Shown here one piece after another: positions 24,701-34,600 of a stretch of 64,000 bases of DNA. Under the pieces are notes generated by a model, which was given only the letters and a program-made list of their open reading frames with translations, was not told the DNA's origin and did no database searches. A program made the position numbers and the translations under genes. Source of the stretch: Anaeramoeba flamelloides (taxonomy: Eukaryota > Metamonada > Anaeramoebidae). The DNA is taken from assembly GCA_027625915.1 (NCBI GenBank), contig JANTQA010000048.1, positions 1,364,001-1,428,000 on the forward strand. The letters run 5' to 3'. Within the stretch, counting starts at the first letter, position 1. Each line of letters opens with the position of its first letter.

Positions 24701-24835
24701 AAAAATGAATTAAGAATAATTGTAAATGATTTACAACTTTCGATAAATAGTTTCCATGATTTCTTAGAAACTCTAAATACACAAAACTTTTTGTTAAAAA
24801 TAGGTACAAATTCGTATAAAATTCAAACAGATTAA
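21725..24835 (+). CDS. MCM8: MCM8 helicase, interrupted by a mini-intein in the Walker A loop
   Basis: MCM8 pairs with MCM9 as a hexameric helicase in homologous recombination and interstrand crosslink repair. The ORF is 1036 residues in a single exon; removing the 224-residue intein (399-622) leaves 812, close to animal MCM8 (about 840). Visible: an N-terminal MCM domain with a zinc finger C180-x2-C183-x18-C202-x4-C207; the AAA+ core with Walker A GDPGLGK (392-398) resuming at S623-Q-M-L; YVCGNTTTSAGLTVSV; Walker B IDEFDKM (D679-E680); sensor-1 Asn in AANPTGGHYN (N722); arginine finger SRFD (R747); and a C-terminal winged-helix-like region after about residue 960. The PTGGHYNKSKT stretch and the LLDNPNEEKDKLLS segment are MCM8- rather than MCM2-7-like. 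A low-complexity Lys/Asn/Gln insert lies near 780-830. The extein codons are clearly G/C-richer than the intein. Translation starts at ATG in AAAAATGG context. Confidence 0.95.
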   Translation: MDNMEDVFEADFAFLNEDPLSDEETNEINMQFLGWELYFPGEQTTTLQLSDPRLEIVDKSRQFFTKNGLLLKEITGTKVLTLDSEFLITSFGMTDLRERISNQPLQTLPAISLGLYQIVNQDKEENERSEKLNVRIIGWKPLTMIRIIRANFVKKLISLRGTVIRVSAIKPLVKEVEFSCSRCGSKVKKIFEDGMFEYPSWCTTRGCKNHIFKPIFGSTKMVDSQRVRIQEAFDSGSIDAGRIPRTIDCEMTEDLVNQCSPGDVLTFTGIVKTTTLELQGSGGGYSSGNRGKKQNMFYLYLEAHSLMNNKQKESSRLDPSGFSIKDMYAIRDIASDRRIFRLIVNSICPRIFGHEIVKAGLCLALFGGTQQNEDEKRGKLSIRSDPHVLVVGDPGLGKCLGKNVPIKIYEPITFVKHNSYDLYTANRNRRMSTKKNNNFKKFDKKLYVQKLKMSQDIQIGDLLIGDDFKPRLVLSTSKGYGQLYKIIQDNGKSYIVNKHHILTIYDQEKNEIVDIEILKLVDLITKFQNRFYGVRLIRKTKKFFTQINNYNNNNNNNNNNNNNNNNKDKKNINKKEKKKDQKYYYSYSKLKIKKIKEYNEWFGFQISGNGRFLLSDNTVTHNSQMLKSLSNIAPRAFYVCGNTTTSAGLTVSVAKESTGSFVLDAGAVVLADRGICCIDEFDKMKTEHSSLLEVMEQQAVSIAKAGVVCSLPARCAIVCAANPTGGHYNKSKTIAENLKIGSALLSRFDLVFILLDNPNEEKDKLLSKKIMDLHSGSFDTNKFKTSEFSQRQRKRRRKTNMNNDKRNNNNNSQSIYNFFQSTQSVNTLPSTSLIAINTQKDKPSLEKRLTVSYKEEFDPVPSALLRKYVGYAKKYVNPVLSQESKKVIFDFYINLRQKHKTIDGTPATTRQLESLIRLSQARAKIELREIVTKEDAEDVVEIMRESLFDTFSDEFGQIDLSRGSGMSKRKEALRFIKELTLISKKNCKRIFTKNELRIIVNDLQLSINSFHDFLETLNTQNFLLKIGTNSYKIQTD
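22919..23590 (+). mobile_element. mini-intein (MCM8 Walker A site)
   Basis: 224 codons in frame inside MCM8. Block A: Cys at intein residue 1 (C399 of the precursor, CLGKNVPIKIYE). The splicing fold continues with QDIQIGDLLIGDDFKPRLVL (residues 58-77) and block B SYIVNKHHILTI, whose second His (residue 102) aligns with the catalytic block-B His. Block F is EWFGFQISGNGRFLL (202-216) and block G ends in VTHN, with His223-Asn224 followed by extein Ser623. Between about 143 and 186 there is only a run of 16 Asn and Lys-rich sequence, far too short for a LAGLIDADG endonuclease. Block B and F wording resembles PRP8-type and large-DNA-virus inteins. The insert has no GT..AG ends at its borders and is open throughout, so it is not an intron. 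More A/T-rich than the flanking extein codons. Confidence 0.93.
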
Positions 24836-26247
24836 AGTTTTTGATAATTTTAATCGCTTTTTATTTTTATTTTTATTTTTTCAAAAATCGAAAACAATTT
24901 GAATTTTCTTTTTTATTTATTTTTTTTTTGAAATTTTCTTCTTTTTTGATTTTTATTCTGGAAAAGAGTATTTTGATTAAATAAAGTCATTTTCAAAAAG
25001 TGGAAAATATATTTCGCTGATAAATTCAAAAAAATATTAATAATTTTTTGTTCACTTTCAATATTGTTTTTAGTACAATTTACCTACTTCTTTTAAAAAA
25101 GTAATTGAGAAAGACTATTTTGAAGACTAACATATTTTATAAAGTTTCAGACATTTAAATTAATAAAAATCCTTAATTCAATTCAGTTTAAAAAATTTCA
25201 AAAAATCGAAATTTCAGGAAAAAAACTTGTATATATTTTTTTTGAATTTATCAGTATTAATAATTCCTCATTGATCTTTTACTTTTCAAGATTTAACAAG
25301 ATTTAATGGGTATTTTGTAAAAAATTATATTTTCACTTTTTGGGATTGATTCGCAATATTATCATAAGAAGTTTATTTGCAGTTTATTTCTCCAATTTAA
25401 TTTATTTTTGAAGTGATCTCAAGTTGAGATTTATTTATTTTTTTTAATCTAATTTAATATCCTTTGATTGAAGTGAAAACGAATTAAAAAAAAATATTTT
25501 AATTGTTTTGTAAAAATTATTTTTGGTTCATCATTAGATGAAAATTGCAAGCTATTTCAAGAAAGTTGTGGGGGGGGGCAAATTTATTTTAGTATATATT
25601 TATGTAACCCATTCTTCAAAAAAGGATTTAAATCTATAAAATCATTAACCACCATTTATAGATTCTTGGTAATAATTCAATTTGTTTCTTAGTATTGTAT
25701 TGCATAAATAAAATATAATAAAATTTCTGATATCGATTTTATCTGATATTTTTTTATGGTGAATATTGGTGTTTATTATTTTCTTTTTGATCAAAAAAAT
25801 TATTTTCAAAACTTTTATAATCTCAACAAAATTTGCAAATATAATTAAAAACATATAACTGCTTTTTCGTATTTTTTTTTAAAAATCATTTGTTCCCTTT
25901 CCATATTTCCGGTTTTTTATTGAAATTCGTCGTGCAATACTTTAACCAAAAAAAGTTGTATTTTTTTTTTTTTCATTTTTTGGAAATATTTCAACTAACA
26001 TGTTTTGAATTAAATACCTAGACGGTTGATTCAATCGGTATAAATATTAAACTTAATTTGGTATAGTTTATTAATCATTACCACCACTAAAAAAGATTAT
26101 TTTTTCTGAAATGTAACAAAAAATGCCCACTTTTTTGGAAATACCTTATATTCAATATTAAAATAAATGAATATCTCAGCATATTATTAAATGAAAAAAA
26201 ATGTATTAATCTACTCATTATTCCTCAAAAAATAATTTGAATCTTAA

Positions 26248-26745
26248 CGCCCTAGTACTAATATAAAAGTAAAAAATGTCCATTTTTTTGTCTTTTTTTT
26301 TTTCAATCTCATTTTTCAAAATCTCCTGAACGCAAGGCTGCCTCAATTGTAAAATTGATTACTGTTATTTTCCAATTAATAAATAAAAATTTTTATTTTA
26401 ATTTCCAAAATCAATATTATTTATTACTGTTATAATCATATTAGCAGAGTAAAAATTTTACTTTAGAGTTCAATAAGGAAGTTTAATTTATTATCTAAAA
26501 AAAAATGATTTCTAAACGATATTATAAAGATCTTTGGATTTTCTTCAACCTATAAACTAGAAAAATATTTTAGGTAGTGAACCAAAATATTTTCTTTTTT
26601 TAATTGGAAAATAATTGTACTATTCAAACTGAGTAATATATTATTGGTTCAAAACTATTACTTAAAGGTATACAAATAAAGTTAATTTAAAAACAATGAC
26701 AAAAAAAAAATGGACATTTTTTGCTTTTATACTGGTACTAGGGCT
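26248..26745. mobile_element. piggyBac-like MITE with TTAA target site
   Basis: Ends are inverted repeats of about 45 bp: the left reads GCCCTAGTACTAATATAAAA and continues AGTAAAAAATGTCCATTTTTTTGTC, and the right is its reverse complement with a few changes (CTAGGGC at the end). Each end abuts TTAA (26244-26247 and 26746-26749), the piggyBac target duplication, and a CCCT-like start fits that superfamily. The 400-bp interior is non-coding A/T DNA, so it is non-autonomous. Confidence 0.75.
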
Positions 26746-27178
26746 TTAATAAAAAATTTCAAATTTTGGATCTAAACCAAACAATATTTTCACTCAGTTT
26801 ATAAAAAAAAGATTATTTAATCAAGTAACACTATCAAATTTTTAGATCTGTAAACCAGCTTAAATTATTAATTTCCCTTTTTAGAATTGGAGAACTTTGA
26901 TGACAGTGTTTTTATTCTTGTGATGGATTTTTTTTTTGGAAAGTTGAACCAAAATATTAATCTTTTTATTTTATAATTAATAGTTTAAGGATTACGTTTG
27001 GTATTGAAATTTGATGCCCCGTGTGATAAAAGATGATTCTGTCAGTTAGTAACTCTGGAAATTATTTATTCAATGAGATGTAAGTAGAAAAAAAAGACAT
27101 TTTTTAACTCGAGTTGTCTCTCACCGTATCTCAAAATAACAAAGAAGGTTGCGAAAAAACAGCTTTTGGAGAAAATAA

Positions 27179-27286
27179 CTTTTTAGGTTTAAGTGGCAAA
27201 CCTGGAGACGATGATTAGATGCTTCTTTGATTTATTTGTGATCTGTGAGAGAAGATGAGAAGGTTTGCCACATAAACCTAAAAGTT
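27179..27286. repeat. inverted repeat / small hairpin element
   Basis: Arms about 27177-27203 and 27261-27287 (ACTTTTTAGGTTTAAGTGGC and its near-complement) enclose a 57-bp loop of more balanced composition. No obvious target duplication. Confidence 0.75.
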
Positions 27287-27665
27287 CAAAAAGGAGAAAA
27301 TTGGAAAATTTTGATGAATTATTGTTGAAAGGTTCTTTTTTATTTCCAAACAAAGAACAAATTGGTTAATCGGTACGATAATGTGTTTGGTATTGTATCA
27401 AATCCACTAAAATCCTCATTTCCAAAAATGGAAAAGATCATTTTTTCTCAACTTACACAATATTTTTTTTTTAAATAAAAAAAACTGACTAATTTTTGCA
27501 AATTTAATTTTCAAAAGAACCTTGAATGCAAAGAACCACCAAATCTTTCTCACAACACACCACGCCAATTTTCCTCGATACACCAATTGGGATTTGAGAG
27601 AAACGATCCAAACGAAGAAAACTTTGACAAAGAAATATAAAAAAAAACAATATTTTGCGTTTAAC

Positions 27666-27854
27666 ATGGATCATGTTGTTCCAAAAACAATTCGAGGAGA
27701 CAATCTCCTCTTATTCATGGTGGGAGATTTATTCAAGGAAAAACAACAAGAACCAAACAAAAAACAAGAGAAACACTCAACCCCTTTTTTATGGATTAAT
27801 CTAGTTTACGAATTACTAGAACAAAACAAGGAACCCAACATTCAAAAATCTTAG
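27666..27854 (+). CDS. doubtful small ORF, unknown
   Basis: A 62-residue ATG-started ORF (MDHVVPKTIRGDNLL at the start, FLWINLVYELLEQNKEP near the end) with mixed codons and higher G/C than its surroundings, about 0.8 kb upstream of the Ca2+-ATPase. Unlike every confident gene here it ends in TAG. The minus strand is also open across part of the island, giving another plausible peptide containing IGVVCCEKDLVVLCIQG, so which strand, if any, is coding is unclear. No family recognised. Confidence 0.25.
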   Translation: MDHVVPKTIRGDNLLLFMVGDLFKEKQQEPNKKQEKHSTPFLWINLVYELLEQNKEPNIQKS

Positions 27855-28679
27855 AGAATTGTGATCTTCGAAAGTTAGAGTTGTTTTTTTTGTCTGTTTG
27901 GACTGATCTTCGTTTTTTATAATGATAAAAAATCGTGATTATTTTTCTTTTTCATTTTTACCATCCTTAACAAGGGTGTTCGAGTTTACGTATCTCAAAA
28001 TTTCTTTTTCATTTTTCATAAAAAAAATGACATAAAATGATTTTTTGATCCAAATTGGAAAATATTTCCAAGATCATTACTCTGTGTTTTAAATGAGATT
28101 GGGTCAAAAGGTGTTGAGACAAATTGATCAATTGCCAACGTAGTTCTTAAGAGAGAGTTATAAAAACAATTATTGTCTAGAATCCAGATTATATCTTCAA
28201 TCATTTATTTTTTCTAATCTTAATTGGGTTTTATTTAAATTTTCAGTAAGGTTCCCAATGACTAATCCTGTTGAATTTTTTATCCAAAATTGCCATTTCA
28301 TTTTTAAAGCACTTTTTTTAATTTTTCTTCTTTTTATTTCATTTTCTTTTGAGAGTCAAAAGTCATTCAATGAAACACACACTTAGAAATCAAAATAACA
28401 GAAGGATAGTATGACAGTTCAAATCTTGATTTATTACTATTGACAATAAATGGTTACCAATATGATACTTTGAAAATCGATCTTTCGAGTTTTTGAAAAA
28501 ATCAAATTTTTCATTTTTCAAATGATGATATCATTTGAACTTTGTAAATACCAAAGTGTTTGATGGTTTTCAACTTTTGGTTGAAATTTAAGAACATTAA
28601 CAAATAATTATATTTCGAAAAATTTTGATTGTTTCATTTTTTTTAATTTTGAATTTCTTCCCATTTGATCTTCACAAAC

Positions 28680-31600
28680 ATGCAACGGTATTTTGATATT
28701 AAACAAGAAGAATTGTCTAATTTACATGAAATAATGGATCCGAACAACCTGCAAAAACTGGAGAAAATAGGGGGTGTCAAAGGTTTATCAGAAAGCCTCA
28801 AAGTGGATCCGTCTGAAGGTTTACCATTAAAAGAAACACAAAATCGATGTTTTGAAAGAAAAGCCCATTTTGGAGAAAATGTGTTTCACGGCACCCCAGT
28901 TTCGTCTTTTTTTTCTTTATTTAAGGAAACCTTTGATGATCCGACTTTAAAAATCCTGATTGCTTCAGCAATCATATCTTTACTCTTGGGTATGTTTATT
29001 GGAGATCCAGAAACAGGCTGGATTGAAGGCACGGCAATCTTAATAGCAGTTCTTATTGTTTCCTTTGTGACTGCAATTAACGATTATCAAAAAGAAAAGC
29101 AATTTCAACAACTTAATGAATTAAAAAATCTAACACTAGTTACGGTAAGTGAATTATTTTTGCTTTTGCTTTTGTCTGCTTCAGTTTTGGATATTTTTGT
29201 TTCTCAAAATTAATTGATTGGTGGTTTTTGGAAAAAATATCGTGTTTTGCGTTACATGGATAACATTTCTTGTTTTTTTATGCCTTGGATCTAAACAAAT
29301 AGACAAAAATGAGTCAAGCAAAACCATCTGTGGTTTTTTGAAAAAAAGAAATCATTAAGGGAACAGTAACTTGTATTTATTTTTTTTCCCAAAGGTAATA
29401 GAGTACTTATTTCAGACAATTATTATTAAACCTGTAAAAAAATCATATTTATCAACTTTAGAGAAATGAGTCATCATTTTTAAAAGAGTTCATTTTTTCT
29501 CAATTTAATTCGCAAAAAAAAAATCTTGATCCTTTTGGTTTGGGATTTTTTGATTCAAATTAAACAAGAAAAATTTACAAAACAATTTTATTTTGAATAA
29601 AGATTTTTATTTTGAAGAAATCTCACTTTTAGTAATTTTATGAAAGTTTGTATAAACAAATAACCTTAAAACTTTAATCTTATTTTAAAATAGAAGAAAA
29701 ATAAATCAAATATTGAATCATTGAAGATATAAAAAAAATGATCATTTATTGTATTCACCAATCTTTATTAAATTTCAAGAAATTTAAAAGATTATGTAAT
29801 ATTCTTTTTCAAATATTAAGAGTGTAAAAAACCTACTGTTATTATTAAAATCAGTAATTTGCTATTATTTCTTTTTTTTTTTTATTAGAATTATTAATGT
29901 GAATTAGTTTTATTGATTTGAAAATCTTTAAAAAATTGAGAAATAATAATTAAGTCTATTGATGCATTTAATCTTTGTGTTATTACTAACCCACATAAAC
30001 AATTAAGATTCGGTTATTAATTATTGATTATAAATCATCGAATTAAAAAGTATTTCTTTAGATTTTTGGTTGGATTTTACAGATTTTAAAAAAGTATTTA
30101 AGCGAATATTTTTAATTTAATTGTTTGATTTTTTTTCTCTGATTTTTTAGAACCAAAAAATGAAAAAAAAATTGATTTGAACTTTTCTTTGAATGAACAA
30201 ATTAGATTTTTCTAAAGTTTAAAATAATTCTTGTAATTTTTTGGAAAATAAGCAGATTTTTTATCCCACGTTATTTTAAAAACTTAGTGGTTTGATTTTT
30301 AAAGTATATTTTTGTACAATTCCTTCACAGACAATACGATTTCTTCATCATCAAAGAAAATAATTTTTTTGACAGAAATAATTAGAAAATATTGACTTTT
30401 TGAACTTTTCCAAAATGATAAAAATGGATCAAACTTTTTAAAAAACAAATAATTCATTTCGGAATATAGAATTAAAAGTAAGTTTGGTCTTCGGATAAAC
30501 AATTTTTTACTTTGTTTTCCAATTTCAATCTGAGTAAATTTTTTTTGAATTTTATTTTAAATTTACTTGAAGATTGTTTTTTTGAGGTTTACTAGCCCCT
30601 TAAAAAAATAATTTAAATTAAATCCAAACGAAATGAATTTCGTGTTTTTGCTGTTTTAAAAAAAAACAGTGATAAAAGAGTTTTAATAGTATTTACCGAG
30701 GTAAAAAACCCAAGTCCTTCACACAGAATTTTTAAAAACAAGAATAGGAAAATAATTTTTCACTCCAAACAAAAGATCAAAAAAAAAAGAATTTTTTTTA
30801 AGGCAAAATTCTTGAATATAAGGCACATAATTTTTCTAAGATTACCAGTTTGAGTTGAAAAAAAAAAGATTGTAACGTTATTATTCGGTCAATCTTTTTT
30901 TGTAAGTTATTGACTTTTTTTTTTTTTTTTTGTACCTTATTTTGATTAGTTGGTGCATTATGTGTGATAAAATGGTGTGTGATAAAAAGAACTAGGATGG
31001 TATCTAATTCTGATTAAAAATAAACCACAATACTTGATAGTTTTCTAAAAAATAACAATCAAAATAGAGGACATATTTATAGAAAAAAGTGTCAAAGGCC
31101 AATTTTAAATTTAAATCGCTGTGAATGATTAGTATATATAATTTTGAAAATAACTAGGTTACTTTTAAAGTTTTATTATTTGTTGCTTTTGTAGATCTCG
31201 GAGAATTTTTTTTGATTTTTTAATATTTTTCAAATGAGTCATTTTAACCAAAAGAATTTGGCAAAAACATTGCTTTGTCAAATATAGAGAATTGCAAATA
31301 ACCACAGATTAGATTAAATCGGATTAAAGTGATTGCGAATTGATAGAGAACAATTTGTCTTTAATTTAAGAAATTTAAACTTTTTGAAATATAAAAGAAG
31401 TAACAGAAAAGATTGATTGTTTTTTTCCAAAATTTTGATTTTTTTGAAATTTAGAATCCTTTTTAACTTTTTTTTAATTGATATTTTTCCAATTTTATCC
31501 TTAGAATTTTTTTTTTTTGTTAATTATATTTGTTGTTATTGAAATCTTGTTAATTTTTTTTTTTTCCAATTGTTATTTTATAACTTAGAATCCTCTGAAT

Positions 31601-34600
31601 TTTTCTTTTTTTGTTTGTTATTTGGATTTTTATTTTTGAGGTTCCGAAGAAATTTTTTGTTAATTGCGTTTTTTGTCAAATGAGATCCAAAAAAAAATTT
31701 TTTCTTTGATTTATTTACGAGAATTTCTCTCATTTAGATCCTTTATTTTTTTTTTTTTTTTGTTCTTTGTTATTTGAATTTTTGTCAACCAAAAAATTTC
31801 AATTTTACAATTTCCTTTTTTTGTGATACAGATTCCTCATCTCCGGGTATGAAGATAATTCACCGATCTAGAGACAGACCATTAAGAGTTGTACTAAAAA
31901 ACCTTTTTAAATATTGAAATCCAATTCAAAATACAAAACAAAAAAAAACATTTCAGTAAAAAAAATAGTTTTATCTCAGAAAACTGATTCTTATTACATA
32001 AAAAAAAAAAACTAACCATACAGATATTTTACAAATGTGTGTACTAAAAGTTTTATGATTTGTACTCCAAACTGTTTGATTCACCGTTTTAGGCAGCTTG
32101 AGGAACAATTTTTAAAAATTTTAAATGGCACTTTTTTAAAGTAGCTGTATACAAATAAACAAAATAATAACTTTAAACCATTTTTAAAAGTATTTTTTTT
32201 TTATAATTTCAAGCAAGATAACAATTTTTTTACTAAATATAAAAATATGAAAATGAAAGTTTCTTTTATTATTCCATTTTAAGATGTTTATCCTCATTAA
32301 AATTTAAAAAAAAAAAAGAAAAGTTAATCACCACCGTCTCCTTAAAAAAAAAAAAAATTAATTAATTCCCAAATAATTTATTTATTTCAAAACAAAAATA
32401 GGTACTTCGGCAATTACAGAAAAAAAATGGTGAAATTGGTTCTGCATTATCACAAATACCAATTGAAGAAATAGTTGTTGGTGATATAATATATATCGCA
32501 TCTGGTTCAAAAATTCCAGCAGATGGTATTATAATTTCATCAAGTCAATTACAAATCGACGAATCAACATTTCTGGGGGAATCGCAATTAATTAGAAAGG
32601 ATAAAAATAAAAACCCCTTTCTCTATACAGGGACACAAGTACAGCAAGGTGAAGGAACCTACATTGCAACAGCTGTAGGCCAAAATTCGCAATATGGGAA
32701 AATTTATCATCAATTAAAAGAAAGTTCTCATTTAAAAGAAAAAACTCCATTGCAAGATAAACTTGAGATAATGGCAGAATTAATTGGTAAAATGGGGTTA
32801 TATAGTGCTATCCTAACAGTGATCTTTCTCTTAATTCAGCTTTTCATAAAAAATTGTAAGTAAATTTTATTTTGAAATTTTTCAAAAAAAAATTGAGTAT
32901 TTTAAAAACAAGAGTTTAGAATTTAATTGAAAAAATAATACTAATAATAATTTTATACCTTATTTTTTGTTACTCAATTACCAATCGAAAAGATCCTTAA
33001 AATGTTTTTAAGATTTTTTTACATTGATCGAATACCAATAAATAATTTTTTTTTTTTCTCTGGAATGAATGAGTTAACCTTATCTAAACAATTTGTTAAT
33101 TATGAGTCTATTTTTTGAAATTATAATTTCTTGTATTTCCAATTTAAAACTGCCAGAAAATACTCTATGTTGTAAAACTTTGTTATAATATCTGGAAATA
33201 TTATACAGACTTTTCTAAAATTAACCCAAGCGTGTATTAAGTTAATAATGTAAATAAGAGTGTTAATTTAAAAAAAAAAATAAACTCAATTTGAAAAAAA
33301 AAAAACATATAAAAAAAAAAAGGGGGGGTTATCAATTAATACTAAAAGTTTTCCAAAACGTTATTATATATAAAAAAATAAATATAAATATAAAAAACGA
33401 TTAAAAATAGGGGGTAACGGCTGGGACAGTTCGTATATCGTAAATATTGTTGATTCAGTTATTATTGGAATCACAATTGTGGTTGTTGCTGTACCAGAAG
33501 GCTTGCCGCTAGCTGTAACCATTTCTTTAGCTTATTCAATGAAAAAAATGATGAGGGATAATAATTTTGTTCGTAGATTGGAGTCTTGTGAGACTATGGG
33601 GAATGCAACTTGTATTTGCTCTGATAAAACAGGAACATTAACACAGAATCAGATGAATATTGTTAAAGGGATGATTTTTGGAGAAAATTATTCCAAAATG
33701 CCGGATTCAACTGAAATCATGGGTAAATGGAGAGACAAACTAATTGAAGGAATTGCACTTAATACCCGGGCGTTCGTCCAGCAATATCGTTCAAATTTAA
33801 CTCAAATCGTTGGTTCGCAGACAGAGGCAGGTTTAATTAGATTGTTGATTGATTGGGGGGTTGACTTTGAGCATATAAGAAAAAAATACCAAAATACTAT
33901 CACCGATGTTTATACTTTTGATTCAATAAGAAAAAGAATGACAACAATTCATAAAGTTGACGACAGTTATTGTATTTATACAAAAGGCGCTGCAGAATTT
34001 ATTTTGGATTCTTGCACAGAATACATCGACCAATCAGGCCAAATTAGTCGATTCGATGAAAATACGAAAAACAATTATCGTAAAATTATCCAATCAATAG
34101 CATCAGAGGGATTAAGAGTAATTGCACTTTCTTTTAAACTAAGTTATCAAGATCAAAATTTTAAAATTAATAGTAAAGAAGAAAATGAGTCTAATCATAT
34201 ATTATTTGCAATTTTTGGTATGATAGATCGAGTTAGACCAGGAGTTACAGAAGGTATTTTGATCTTTTTTATTTTTATTTTTATTTTTTATTTTATTTTA
34301 TTTTGGCTATTACGCCAAATTGAAAATACTTTTCAGAAACAGTTTTATAAATCATATATGCATATATGATACTGAAATTCAAAAATGAGGGAACAAGAAT
34401 TTTCAATATTTAATATCAAAATGTTAATTACTCCAGATTTATTTCTTCTCTTTGATATAACTAGGTATATATACATATTTGCGAATAATCAAAATAAATA
34501 TTATTTTCTCCTTCTTAAACATATAATTAAACTCAAAAAAAATTAAAATTAATGTGTCCAAATTTTGAAATGAAACGATTTTTTGTTACGAATAATTTAT

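Larger units (their letters stand above)
24836..28679. other. gene-poor region between MCM8 and the Ca2+-ATPase
   Basis: A T-rich tract follows the MCM8 stop (24840-24960, likely 3' end). It holds a TTAA-flanked MITE (26248-26745), a 27-bp-arm hairpin (27179-27286) and a coding-like island at 27520-27860. A G-run of eight lies at about 25568. The remainder shows nothing. Confidence 0.65.

Noticed and set aside
29145-29213. Continuation of ATPase exon 1 for 22 codons past Thr155.
   Set aside because: A GTAAGT donor at 29145 precedes it and exon 2 resumes the A-domain in frame; the extension is intron read-through. The same holds for 34254-34369 after exon 3.
31440-31810. Degenerate T-rich tandem pattern in ATPase intron 1.
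   Set aside because: The unit is too poorly kept to define a period by eye; mentioned in the intron entry but not called as a separate repeat.
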